A stretch of 48,613 nt of DNA from the NCBI GenBank assembly GCA_016212965.1, contig JACRDA010000273.1, positions 1 to 48,613 on the forward strand, read 5' to 3'. Of this stretch, positions 32,678 to 42,802 are shown piece after piece (position 1 is the stretch's first letter; the number at the start of each line of letters is the position of its first letter). The stretch is from Myxococcales bacterium. GTDB lineage: Bacteria; Myxococcota_A; Polyangia; Polyangiales; Polyangiaceae. The translations under genes and the position numbers were made by a program. Below the pieces are notes generated by a model. The model was not told the DNA's origin. It did no database searches and saw nothing but the letters and a program-made list of their open reading frames with translations.

Positions 32678-33368
32678 GCGCCATGCCCTGCCCGGCCGTC
32701 GCGCGCATGATGACCTTGGCCGGCGCGCCGATGGGCAGCGGGTTCTTGAAGCACTGGCCGCCCGCGCCGAGCGTCGCCTGGGGACCGGTGGTGCTGTCCT
32801 GCGCGGCGGTGTAGGGCGGCAGCGGTGCCTGCTGGATCACGATCTGCACGTCGAGCTCGGTGATGCCCATGCCGACGCCGATGACGCCGTAGCACTTGCC
32901 GGGCTGCAGCGTGAACGGCTGCTCGAGCGTCTGGCCGGCGCCGAATTGGCCGGCGAACGCGCCGCCTTCGGGCTGCATGCCCGGCAGGTCCTTCATCGCG
33001 AGACCCGTGACGGCCGGTTGGAGCACGCCGGCGACCATCGGTGCGATCGGGGTCGCGCTGCCGCCGCTCGCCGGGGCGCCGGCCGCGCCGGCCGCGCCCG
33101 CCATGCCGCCCGTGCCCGGGTAGCCCGCCGCGCCGCCGTAGCCCGCCGTGCCCGGGTAGCCCGCCGCACCGGCGTAGCCGGCCGTGGCGCCCGTGCCCGG
33201 GTAGCCGGCGTAGGCACCCGAGCCGGGGTAGCCGGCGTAGGCACCGGAGCCAGGGTAGCCGGCGTAGGCGCCGGAGCCGGGGTAGTTCGGATCGGCCTTG
33301 TTCTTGTCTTCGCAACCGATGGCGCTGGCAAGCAAGACGGCCGCTGAGATCAGAAGATACGAACGCAT
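32655..33368 (-). CDS. Gly/Ala/Tyr-repeat lipoprotein
   Basis: A 237-residue lipoprotein. MRSYLLISAAVLLASAIGC places the lipidated Cys at residue 19. Residues 20-110 are a low-complexity stalk: nine-residue YPGSGAYAG units (three near-identical copies, then YPGTGATAG and related YPGTGG/AGYG variants). Residues about 115-237 form a globular domain with strands and two Cys (GKCYGVIGVGMGITELDVQ, GGQCFKNPLPIG, PAKVIMRATAGQGMALGQIFVK). A similar domain follows glycine-rich linkers in myxobacterial lipoproteins that I recall, but I cannot name a family. The ATG at 33368 has AGGAG six bases upstream. The 3' end carries the 27-base duplication. It is probably on the outer membrane. Function is unknown. 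Confidence 0.8.
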   Translation of the reverse strand: MRSYLLISAAVLLASAIGCEDKNKADPNYPGSGAYAGYPGSGAYAGYPGSGAYAGYPGTGATAGYAGAAGYPGTAGYGGAAGYPGTGGMAGAAGAAGAPASGGSATPIAPMVAGVLQPAVTGLAMKDLPGMQPEGGAFAGQFGAGQTLEQPFTLQPGKCYGVIGVGMGITELDVQIVIQQAPLPPYTAAQDSTTGPQATLGAGGQCFKNPLPIGAPAKVIMRATAGQGMALGQIFVK

Positions 33369-33751
33369 GGCTGCTCCTGTCCTTCCGCTCCGCTCGGGAG
33401 CACGAGCAGGTGCTCGGCCCGGGCGGCAGTTGGCTCGGGGCGTGGGCGACCGCCGAGCTTGGGAGGGGCCGACCGACGGCGCCCTCGAGTCGTGCTGGGG
33501 GCTAACCACCCCGCGGCGCGAACCTTACATCCGATCCGACGTGCGGGCATCAAAGGAGCGCTGCGCCAAGCACGGCAAGGACGCCGTGTTGGCGCGAGCG
33601 CGCGCGCCGGCTGCGACGGCCGGGCCGCGCTGCGGCAGTCGTACCGCAGCCCGCGCCGCCCAAGTGCGCGGAGGTGCTGCGAGCGACTGCGTCCGGTGGT
33701 CATGCCACCCGAACACTGCAACCCGCGCGCCAGCGCCCGGGCGCCGGGCCG
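33369..33751. other. 383-base intergenic region, no gene seen
   Basis: The region lies upstream of the Gly/Tyr-repeat lipoprotein and downstream of the ATPase-SLOG-like gene, both on the minus strand. It has a short GGGG-N7-CCCC hairpin around 33508-33522 and a palindrome GCGCCCGGGCGC at about 33738-33749, but no classic terminator. The frames here are low-complexity Ala/Arg-rich and do not look coding. Confidence 0.4.
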
Positions 33752-35104
33752 TCAGACGTCGCCGAAGGTGCGCTGGAAGAGGTCGTGAATCGCCTTCTTG
33801 CCGACCTCGGTGAGGTGGCGCGTGCCGACGCCGGCGAAGTTCGGGCTCGAGATGGTGGGCTCGGCCGCGAGCTGCCAGTCCGTGCCGCTCCAGCAGTACC
33901 AGCCGCCCTTGTCCTGGTCGAACACGTAGAGGGGCTTGTGCCACAGGCGCGCGAGCTCGGCGCCCCAGCCGGTGCCGCCGCGCACCGTGCCGTCCGCCTG
34001 GATCGCGCCGACCACGAACACCTGCTCGGCCGCGCTGATCTGGTGCCAGATGGTCTGCAGGATGGGCTTGATGAAGGGGATCTCGCCGAGGGCGCGGGCC
34101 AGCCGGTGCGAGGCGTACACGAGCGAGAGGTCGCCGCGCTCGAGCTCGCGCTCGGACAGCACGGTAACGCCGCGGTTGCGCGCGAGGCTGGCGTGGCCGG
34201 CGAAGCTGTAGTGCGTCTCGCCGAGGCCCCAGCGCTCGGCGCAGGCGCCGAACTCGCTCTCGGCGCCCGACGCGCCGCCCGAGTACAGGCGGAAGCGGCT
34301 CGCGTCGCGCGGCCGGCCGCTGCGCGAGGGCAGATCGGCGTCGACGATGCGCATGGTGCGCGGCTCGAGCCGCAGGTTGAGATCGGCGAGCTCACTCGCG
34401 TCGTGGTCCTTGAGCAGTCGCAGGCGCACGAGATCTGCCTCGGCGTGCAGCCACACGATGACGTTCACGTGCGCGAAGAAGCGGCGCAGCGGCTGCGGCA
34501 CCGACTCGGGGCTCGCGACCGCGGAGACGGGCGCGTGCTGGTCGGCGTCGCGGCTCTTGGACGAGAGCCACAGCTCGGCGCCGAGCTCCTTGGCGAGCGC
34601 GCCGAGCGAGTTCACGGCCTCGACCGTCGCGTGCTCGAAGTCGAAGCCGTCGATGACGATGAGGTCGGGCGCGAAGTGCGCGACCCCGCGGGCGAAGGCC
34701 ACCGATTCCTCGATGCGCGCCAGCGACGAGGTACCGCCGCGCAGCGACGGCGGATTCGGTCCCGGTGCGCTCGCCGTCCCGTTGCCGAGGTGCGAGAAGA
34801 TGAGCCGGCTGCGCTCCATCTCGAGGCGCACGGCGTCGGGCGCCTCGAGCGAGGCTGCCGCGGCGAGATCGAAGAAGATCTCGTCGTAGTAAGCCCGCAC
34901 GTGGTCGACGGCGTGCTCGTGCGAGATGTGCAGCACGCGCCGACCGCTCAACAGCTTGTCGAGCGCGATCTGCACGAGCAACGGGGTCTTCCCGAGCCCT
35001 GGTGCCGCGGCCACGACCCCGACCTCGCCACGGCCGAGGCCGCCGTGCGTCGAGCGCTCGAAGACGCGCATCGGGCTGCGTTCGCTCAGCTCCTGTCGAT
35101 GCAT
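33752..35104 (-). CDS. RecA/KaiC-like P-loop ATPase fused to a SLOG-like Rossmann domain
   Basis: A 450-residue cytoplasmic protein with two parts. Residues 1-235 form a RecA/DnaB/KaiC-like ATPase: Walker A at 33-40 (AAPGLGKT), Walker B at 148-154 (LIVIDGF), RVLHISHEH after helix 2, and the DHVRAYYDEIF segment. Residues 272-450 form a Rossmann-type domain with LYSGGASGAESEFGACAERWG (274 on) and GGTGWGAELARLWHKPLYVFD (376 on). These are the glycine-rich and GGxG-x-GAE signatures of the SLOG/lysine-decarboxylase-like nucleotide-binding superfamily. It ends with GVGTRHLTEVGKKAIHDLFQ, which I associate with stand-alone proteins of this kind. SLOG-like domains bind nucleotides in signalling and conflict systems, so a nucleotide-sensing switch coupled to ATP hydrolysis is inferred. 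The ATG at 35104 has GGGAG seven bases upstream. It lies 31 bases after fusA on the same strand and is probably co-transcribed. Confidence 0.78.
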   Translation of the reverse strand: MHRQELSERSPMRVFERSTHGGLGRGEVGVVAAAPGLGKTPLLVQIALDKLLSGRRVLHISHEHAVDHVRAYYDEIFFDLAAAASLEAPDAVRLEMERSRLIFSHLGNGTASAPGPNPPSLRGGTSSLARIEESVAFARGVAHFAPDLIVIDGFDFEHATVEAVNSLGALAKELGAELWLSSKSRDADQHAPVSAVASPESVPQPLRRFFAHVNVIVWLHAEADLVRLRLLKDHDASELADLNLRLEPRTMRIVDADLPSRSGRPRDASRFRLYSGGASGAESEFGACAERWGLGETHYSFAGHASLARNRGVTVLSERELERGDLSLVYASHRLARALGEIPFIKPILQTIWHQISAAEQVFVVGAIQADGTVRGGTGWGAELARLWHKPLYVFDQDKGGWYCWSGTDWQLAAEPTISSPNFAGVGTRHLTEVGKKAIHDLFQRTFGDV

Positions 35105-35135
35105 CGGCTACTCCCTACGGGGCGACGCGCCGCCC

Positions 35136-37262
<2,127 letters not shown>

Positions 37263-37348
37263 GGCCGCTCACCCGCATCCCCCAAGAAGGTTGGGCGCGG
37301 TGCTTTAGCGGGTCGTGTCGTCTTTCGCCACTGAAATCGGTTCGGCGC

Positions 37349-38368
37349 TCACCACCAGAAGGTCACGCCGGCGCGCAGCAGGCCGCCCGCCGACGAGTTC
37401 GTGGTGCGGCCCGTCGCCCAGTCGACGTACTCCGGATACAGGCCGTCGCCGTCGTCGTCGGTGCGCACGCGGGCGAACGCCACCGCGTCGACGTCCACGC
37501 CGATGAGCGGCGTCACGCGGAACTCGAGCCCGAGGCCGCCGTGGCCGCCGAAGTAGCCGTACTCGTCCGAGGTTCCCTCGGCGAGGTGGGACTGCACTGC
37601 GTCGGAACGGACGCGCGCGACCGACCAGTCGACGCCTCCGAGCAGGTAGAACTGCGCGAGATCGTCCGGGTTGCAGTAGAAGATGCCGGACACGCCGAAG
37701 GGGATCTCCTGACGGTCGTAGCCGTTGCGGTCGACGCCGCCCACGAAGTCGACCGAGGCGTCGAGCGCGACGAACGGGATCGGACGGTAACGCAGCGACA
37801 GGCCGAGGCCCGCCATCCCCGGGCTCTTCCCATCCTCGCTGTTGCGCGGCAGCATGATGCCCTCGGCGCGCAGGCCGATGCCCCAGACGCGATCGTGCTC
37901 CCACTCGGCCGGGGGCGGCTCGGGCGGGGGCGGCGGCACCGGACGGACGTAGCCTCCGGGCACGTGGGGCGGCGCGTTGCCGGGCTCGTAGACGATCACC
38001 TGGCCGCCGGGGCCGCCGGGGTGCACGAGGATCCAGCGCGGCGCGTTCGGGTCGGCGCCTGGCTCCGCGGGTGGGAGCGTCACCGTCGTGCCGTCGGAGG
38101 GCTCGGTCGCGACGGCGGGCGCGGGCTCCGTGCCCTGGGGCTCCACCGTGGTCGCCTCGCACACCGCGCCGGGCGGGCAGTTGCCCAGGGTGTCGTCGGG
38201 GGTGGCGGTGACGGGGCCCGCGGGTGGCTCGGGCGGGGCTGGCGGGGTCGGCGGGGTCGGCGGCTGCGGTTGGGCGCTCGCGAGCGACGCGAAGAGGAGG
38301 GCGAAGGTGCCGGCACCGAGGGCGGCCAGCCGGGTGGCGTGGCGCTTCGAGTTCGTCGAGGTGGTCAT
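37349..38368 (-). CDS. Exported outer-membrane-type beta-barrel protein
   Basis: A 339-residue exported protein. The Sec signal MTTSTNSKRHATRLAALGAG and following hydrophobic stretch end at ASLASA, with QPQ starting the mature part. Residues 33-175 are a Pro-rich linker (PPTPPAPPEPP and similar), with a Cys pair in CPPGAVC and an IYEPG/VPGGYVRPV stretch. Residues about 185-339 are alternating hydrophobic strands (GIGLRAEGIMLP, FVALDASVDFVGGVD, GLGLEFRVTPLIGVDVD) ending in a terminal aromatic (LLRAGVTFWW), which is the outer-membrane barrel pattern; only about eight strands fit. The function is unknown. It precedes fusA on the same strand by 86 bases, but a shared transcript is doubtful. The ATG at 38368 has AAGGA upstream. 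Confidence 0.75.
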   Translation of the reverse strand: MTTSTNSKRHATRLAALGAGTFALLFASLASAQPQPPTPPTPPAPPEPPAGPVTATPDDTLGNCPPGAVCEATTVEPQGTEPAPAVATEPSDGTTVTLPPAEPGADPNAPRWILVHPGGPGGQVIVYEPGNAPPHVPGGYVRPVPPPPPEPPPAEWEHDRVWGIGLRAEGIMLPRNSEDGKSPGMAGLGLSLRYRPIPFVALDASVDFVGGVDRNGYDRQEIPFGVSGIFYCNPDDLAQFYLLGGVDWSVARVRSDAVQSHLAEGTSDEYGYFGGHGGLGLEFRVTPLIGVDVDAVAFARVRTDDDGDGLYPEYVDWATGRTTNSSAGGLLRAGVTFWW

Positions 38369-38561
38369 GGCGACTATCCTTCGCGGGCGAGCGCTCCACG
38401 GATGGGCCGATGCCCGCCCGTTGGCCGGTGGCGAGCGCTGACGGGGACCGCTCGTCGGAGCGTAGCAAACGGCAGGGGCGATACCAGGGGGCGCGCACGG
38501 TCCAGGCGGGTGGGCCCGCCTCCTTGTTACTGCCGCGCGGGTCGGGTTCTCCCCTCCCTCG

Positions 38562-38596
38562 GGCTTCGGGCTCCGGGCTCGGGGCTCCGGGCTCCG
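38562..38596. repeat. Heptamer array GGCTTCG/GGCTCCG x5
   Basis: Five consecutive units, GGCTTCG, GGCTCCG, GGCTCGG, GGCTCCG and GGCTCCG, lie in the divergent spacer. They share the GGCTNNN consensus of the other arrays. Confidence 0.85.
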
Positions 38597-38697
38597 AACG
38601 GCCGCCATCCGGCCGCGCGGCGAATCACCAAGTACCGCCTTCGTTTCGGTCTACCGCGGGTTGGTTACCTCGCGCGCGCCCGGCGCGGGCTCGAAGC

Positions 38698-38741
38698 GGG
38701 CGCGAGCGCGCGGGGCGAAGTGGGCGCGAGCGCGCGGGGCG
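38698..38741. repeat. 20-base direct repeat, two copies
   Basis: GGGCGCGAGCGCGCGGGGCG occurs at 38698-38717 and 38722-38741, a 24-base period. It is unrelated to the heptamers and lies about 110 bases upstream of the rRNA methyltransferase start. Confidence 0.85.
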
Positions 38742-38853
38742 TGGCGCGGCGGGCCCACGGGGAGCGCGAGCACGCCGGGATGGCCGCGCGCTCGCCCGGC
38801 CACTATGCTGCCGCAGCGGCACGTCGAGCAGGGCGGTCGCGCGACGCGGGGGC

Positions 38854-40083
38854 GTGAGGACCGATTTGACGACGACGAGCGCGATACCTCGGGTGATCCT
38901 GCGACAGGGGCACGTGCGCCCGGTGTGGGCGGGCCACCCCTGGGTGTTCGCCCAGGCGGTCGAGCACGTCGACGCCGGCGCCGAGCCGGGCGGCGAGGTG
39001 CTGGTGGTCGACCCCCGCGGCCAGCCGCTCGGTCGCGCCCTGTACGCGCCGCGCTCGGCGGTCGTCGCGCGCTTGTACACGCGGCGCGTCGACGAGCCCA
39101 TCGATCAGGCGCTGTTCCAGCGCAAGCTCGAGCGGGCCGTGGGTCTGCGGCGGGCCGTCGGGCTGCCGGGCGTGGAGCCCGGGCAGGAGACGACCGGCTA
39201 CCGGCTGCTCCACGGCGAGGGCGACGGCGTGCCGGGGCTCATCGTCGACGTCTTCGGCGACGTCGTGTGCGTGCAGCTCGGGACGCTCGGGCTCTTCCGC
39301 CGGGCGGCCGCGGTGTGCGACGCGCTCGATGCGGTCGTCGGCCCGCGCTCCATCGTGGACCGCACGCCGCCCGGCCTGGCGCGCACCGAGGGCTTCGACC
39401 CGACCGGCGGCGTGCTGCGCGGCGAGCCCGTGACCGAGCTCGTGTTCCGCGAGCTCGGACTCGACTTCGCGCTGCCCCTCGAGCTCGCCCAGAAGACCGG
39501 CTACTACTTCGACCAGCGACCGCTGCGCGCCGCCCTCGCGCGCGTGAGCCGCGGGTCGCGCGTGCTCGACGCCTTCTGCTACACGGGCTCGATGGCCATC
39601 ACCGCGCGGCGCGCCGGGGCCCGCGAGGTGTGGGCCTGCGACAAGAGCGCCGCCGCGATCGAGGTCGCCTGCCGCCAGGCCGAGCGCAACGGGGGCGCCG
39701 AGGGCATCCGCTTCACCGTCGAGGACGCGAACCTCGCGTTTGCGGCGGCGGCGCGCGAGGGCGGCTGCGACGTCGTCGTGTGCGACCCGCCGAAGCTCGC
39801 GCCGGCGCGCGGCAACCGGCCGCGCGCGCTCGGCGCCTACCGCTCGCTCGCCGAGGGGGCCTGCCGGGCGACCGCGCGCGGGGGCCTGCTCGCCTTCTGC
39901 TCCTGCTCGGGCGCCGTCGGCATGCACGAGCTCGAGCGCGAACTCGCGCTCGGCGCGCGCCAGGCCGAGTGCGAGGCCTTCGTCGTGGAGCGGCTCTTCC
40001 AGGGCCCCGATCACCCCGTGCCGGCGGCGTTTCCCGAGGGGCTCTACCTCAAGGTCCTGCTCGCGCGGATCGACGCGGCATGA
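38854..40083 (+). CDS. RlmI-like 23S rRNA cytosine-C5 methyltransferase (PUA + class I SAM)
   Basis: A 409-residue protein of the YccW/RlmI family. An N-terminal PUA-like RNA-binding part (VILRQGHVRPVWAGHPWVFAQAVE) is followed by a middle domain (GYRLLHGEGDGVPGLIVDVFGDVVCVQ). The SAM-binding Rossmann fold reads VLDAFCYTGSMAITARRAGAREVWACDKSAAAIEVA (about residue 236 on), with CDPPKLAPAR as catalytic motif IV (about 309) and FCSCSGAV after it (the Cys typical of motif VI). E. coli RlmI makes m5C1962 in 23S rRNA; the same target is plausible but the subfamily is broad. The start is set at GTG 38854; TTG 38866 in the same frame, preceded by GAGGA, is an alternative. The stop overlaps the HAD gene as ATGA. 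Confidence 0.9.
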   Translation: MRTDLTTTSAIPRVILRQGHVRPVWAGHPWVFAQAVEHVDAGAEPGGEVLVVDPRGQPLGRALYAPRSAVVARLYTRRVDEPIDQALFQRKLERAVGLRRAVGLPGVEPGQETTGYRLLHGEGDGVPGLIVDVFGDVVCVQLGTLGLFRRAAAVCDALDAVVGPRSIVDRTPPGLARTEGFDPTGGVLRGEPVTELVFRELGLDFALPLELAQKTGYYFDQRPLRAALARVSRGSRVLDAFCYTGSMAITARRAGAREVWACDKSAAAIEVACRQAERNGGAEGIRFTVEDANLAFAAAAREGGCDVVVCDPPKLAPARGNRPRALGAYRSLAEGACRATARGGLLAFCSCSGAVGMHELERELALGARQAECEAFVVERLFQGPDHPVPAAFPEGLYLKVLLARIDAA

Positions 40084-40892
40084 GACCGCTTGCGGCGCTC
40101 GGTGCGACGGAAGCGTCGCGCCTGCGGGGCGTGGTGTTCGACCTCGACGACACCCTGCTCACGCACGGCGAGCTCACCCTCGAGGCCTACCGCGCGCTCT
40201 TCCGGCTGCGCGACGCGGGCCTGCGCCTCTACGCCTGCACCGGGCGCCCGGCCGGATGGGCGGCGGTCGTCGCGCGCCAGTGGCCGGTCGAAGCCTGCCT
40301 CGCCGAGAACGGCGCCGTCGCGTTCGCGCGCGAGGGGCGCGGGGTCGTGCGCATCCTGCGGCTCTCCGAGCCGGAGCGGCTGGCCGAGCGCGCGCGCCTG
40401 TGCGCGCTCGCGCGCGAGCTCGAGGCGGCGCACCCCGAGCTCGTCCCGACCGACGACGCCTTCATGCGCCTGTGCGACGTCACCTACGACATCGGTGAGC
40501 GCGTGAGCGTGCCGGCGACCCGGCTCGCGGTGGTGCGGCGCGATGCCGGGGCGCTCGGCCTGCGCACCTACGCCTCCACCATCCACTTGCACCTCACCCT
40601 CTCGGGCGACGACAAGGCGTCGGGCACCCTGTGGCTGCTCGCGCGCCGTCACGGCGAGGACCCGACCGGGGCGCTCGCGCGCTACGCCTTCGTGGGCGAC
40701 AGCGAGAACGACGCGCCGTGCTTCGCCGCGTTCCGCACGACGATCGGCGTCGCCAACGTCGCCGCCTCGGCGCGCCGGCTGAGCGTCCCGCCCCGCTACC
40801 TCGCCCCCGCCGCCATGGGGTCGGGCTTCGCTGCCATCGCGGACCACCTCGCGGCGGAGCGCGCGCGCCGCGCGCTCGGAGGCGCGACCTGA
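40080..40892 (+). CDS. HAD-superfamily hydrolase (Cof-type phosphatase)
   Basis: A 270-residue haloacid dehalogenase phosphatase with all four motifs: VVFDLDDTLL (nucleophile Asp21, Asp23), YACTGR (Thr54), DDKASG (Lys179) and FVGDSENDAPCF (206 on). The C2 cap between motifs II and III points to the Cof/mannosyl-3-phosphoglycerate-phosphatase-like group, which act on small sugar or cofactor phosphates. The substrate is not predictable. The start ATG overlaps the methyltransferase stop by four bases, so it is co-translated; the next gene begins 32 bases after its stop. Confidence 0.9.
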   Translation: MRPLAALGATEASRLRGVVFDLDDTLLTHGELTLEAYRALFRLRDAGLRLYACTGRPAGWAAVVARQWPVEACLAENGAVAFAREGRGVVRILRLSEPERLAERARLCALARELEAAHPELVPTDDAFMRLCDVTYDIGERVSVPATRLAVVRRDAGALGLRTYASTIHLHLTLSGDDKASGTLWLLARRHGEDPTGALARYAFVGDSENDAPCFAAFRTTIGVANVAASARRLSVPPRYLAPAAMGSGFAAIADHLAAERARRALGGAT

Positions 40893-40924
40893 CCGGCCGC
40901 GCGGCGGCACGGCCCGAGCGATCC

Positions 40925-42802
40925 ATGACGACGACGGTACGACCCACGCTGTGGCAGCGCGTCGGCTTCGCGCCGCGCCCCCTCGCGGGCCTCGAGGGGG
41001 CCTACTCGACGAGCCTCGTCGGCCAGTTCCGGAAGAACCTCGGCCTCTTCGTGCTCGGCACGGCGGTGCTCGTCGGGCAGCAGGTCCTGATGGCCCAGCG
41101 CGACTTTCTGGTGCGGACGGCCGTCGACTCGGTCGATCGCGGCGCGAGCGAGGCGGCCGTGCGCGCGGCCGTCCTCATGCTCGTCGTGAGCGCCGTCGCG
41201 GCCGTCGCCCGCTTCCTGTCGCGCGCCACCATGTTCGCCAGCGGGCGCAACGTCGAGTACGAGCTCCGCGCCGCGCTCCTCGCGCGCCTGCACCGGCTCG
41301 GGCCCTCGTTCTTCGGCAAGGTGGCGACGGGCGACATCATGAGCCGCGCCACCAACGATCTGCAGCAGGTGCGGCTCCTGCTCGGCTTCGGCGTGCTCAA
41401 CGTCGTCTCCTCGGCGTTCGGGCTCGTGAGCGCGCTCTTCGTGATGTTCACGATCTCGTGGCAGCTCACGCTCGCGGCGCTCGGCATCTGGCCCTTGCTC
41501 GCGCTCGTCACGCGGCGCTTCTCGGGCCTCATGTTCAAGCGCAACCGCGAGAGCCAGCAGGCCATCGGCGAGATGAGCGACCGGGTGCTGGCGAGCCTCG
41601 CGGGCGTGCGCGTCGTGCGCTCCTTCGCGATGGAGGACGCCGAGCTCGTGGGCTTCGACGTCGCGAACCGGCGCTACCTCGACACGAGCCTCGCGCTCGC
41701 GCGCGTGCGCGGCAGCATCGGGCCCATCATGGGTGCGCTCGGCTCGCTCGGCGTGCTCGTCGTCTTCGTCTACGGCGGCTACCTGCTCGCCGACGGCACC
41801 CTGTCGAAGGGCGACTTCGTGTCGTTCTGGCTCGCGCTCCTGCGCCTCACCTGGCCGATGCTCGCCATCGGCTTCGTGACCTCGATCGTGCAGCGCGGGC
41901 GCGCGAGCTACGCGCGCCTCGCGACCGTGCTCCGGGCCGAGCCCGACGTCGTGGACGGCGCGTTGCCGGCGCCTGCCGAGGTGAGGGGCGCGCTCGCCGT
42001 GCGCGGCCTGTCCTTTGCCTATGGCGACCGCAAGGTGCTCGACGACGTGTCCTTCGAGGTCGAGGCCGGGCGCTCGCTCGCCATCCTCGGCCGCACCGGC
42101 TCGGGCAAGAGCACCCTGGCCGCGCTGCTGCCCCGCCTGCGGCCGACGCCGCGCGGCGCCGTGTTCCTCGACGGCGTGGACGTGTGCGACTTGCCGCTCG
42201 AGACGGTGCGTGGGTCGATCGGCTACGCGCAGCAGGACGCCTTCCTCTTCTCGACGACGGCGGGCGCCAACATCGGCTACGCGCTCGACCCGGACGAGCT
42301 CGCGGCCGGAGCGGCGGCGGCCGGCGGCGTCGATCCGCGCGTGCGCGCCGCGGCCCGCGAGGCGCAGGTCGAGGCCGACATCGAGCGGCTGCCCGAGGGC
42401 TTCGACACCGTGGTCGGCGAGCGCGGCGTGCAGCTCTCCGGCGGTCAGAAGCAGCGCGTGGCGCTCGGGCGCGCGCTCATTCGCGAGCCGGCCGTGCTCG
42501 TGCTCGACGACCCGCTCTCGGCCGTGGACGCCCGCACCGAGGCCGCCATCCTCGAGGCCATCGACCGGCAGAAGGCGCGGCGCACGGTCGTGCTCATCAC
42601 GCACCGGGTCGCCGCCGCCCGGCGCTGCGACGAGGTGTGCGTGCTCGACCACGGCCGCGTCATCGAGCGCGGCACGCACGAGGAGCTGCTCGCCGCGGGC
42701 GGGCTCTACGCCCTCTTCGCCGAGGAACAGGCCATGGAGGCCGAGCTCGCCGCCATCAGCGTACCCGATCCCGGGACCGCGGCGGCGGAGGAGGAGGAAT
42801 GA
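40925..42802 (+). CDS. ABC exporter half-transporter with degenerate Walker B (MdlA/BmrC-type)
   Basis: A 625-residue ABC exporter half: six-helix transmembrane domain (about residues 30-320), then a nucleotide-binding domain with GRTGSGKST (about 389), Q-loop YAQQDAF, signature LSGGQKQRV (about 503), Walker B VLVLDDPLSAVD (about 525) and H-loop ITHR. The catalytic Glu after Walker B is Asp (DDPLSAVD), as in MdlA, YheI/BmrC and TM287, the catalytically weaker half of heterodimeric exporters. The tail is acidic (AAAEEEE). It overlaps the next gene as ATGA, and the two should form the heterodimer. The substrate is unknown; drugs, lipids and peptides are known for this class. Confidence 0.93.
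   Translation: MTTTVRPTLWQRVGFAPRPLAGLEGAYSTSLVGQFRKNLGLFVLGTAVLVGQQVLMAQRDFLVRTAVDSVDRGASEAAVRAAVLMLVVSAVAAVARFLSRATMFASGRNVEYELRAALLARLHRLGPSFFGKVATGDIMSRATNDLQQVRLLLGFGVLNVVSSAFGLVSALFVMFTISWQLTLAALGIWPLLALVTRRFSGLMFKRNRESQQAIGEMSDRVLASLAGVRVVRSFAMEDAELVGFDVANRRYLDTSLALARVRGSIGPIMGALGSLGVLVVFVYGGYLLADGTLSKGDFVSFWLALLRLTWPMLAIGFVTSIVQRGRASYARLATVLRAEPDVVDGALPAPAEVRGALAVRGLSFAYGDRKVLDDVSFEVEAGRSLAILGRTGSGKSTLAALLPRLRPTPRGAVFLDGVDVCDLPLETVRGSIGYAQQDAFLFSTTAGANIGYALDPDELAAGAAAAGGVDPRVRAAAREAQVEADIERLPEGFDTVVGERGVQLSGGQKQRVALGRALIREPAVLVLDDPLSAVDARTEAAILEAIDRQKARRTVVLITHRVAAARRCDEVCVLDHGRVIERGTHEELLAAGGLYALFAEEQAMEAELAAISVPDPGTAAAEEEE

Larger units (their letters stand above)
38369..38853. other. 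485-base divergent intergenic region with two repeats
   Basis: The region separates the barrel gene from the rRNA methyltransferase gene. It holds the GGCTYCG heptamer array at 38562-38596 and a 20-base direct repeat at 38698-38741. No gene-like frame is seen. It should contain promoters for both neighbours. Confidence 0.45.
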
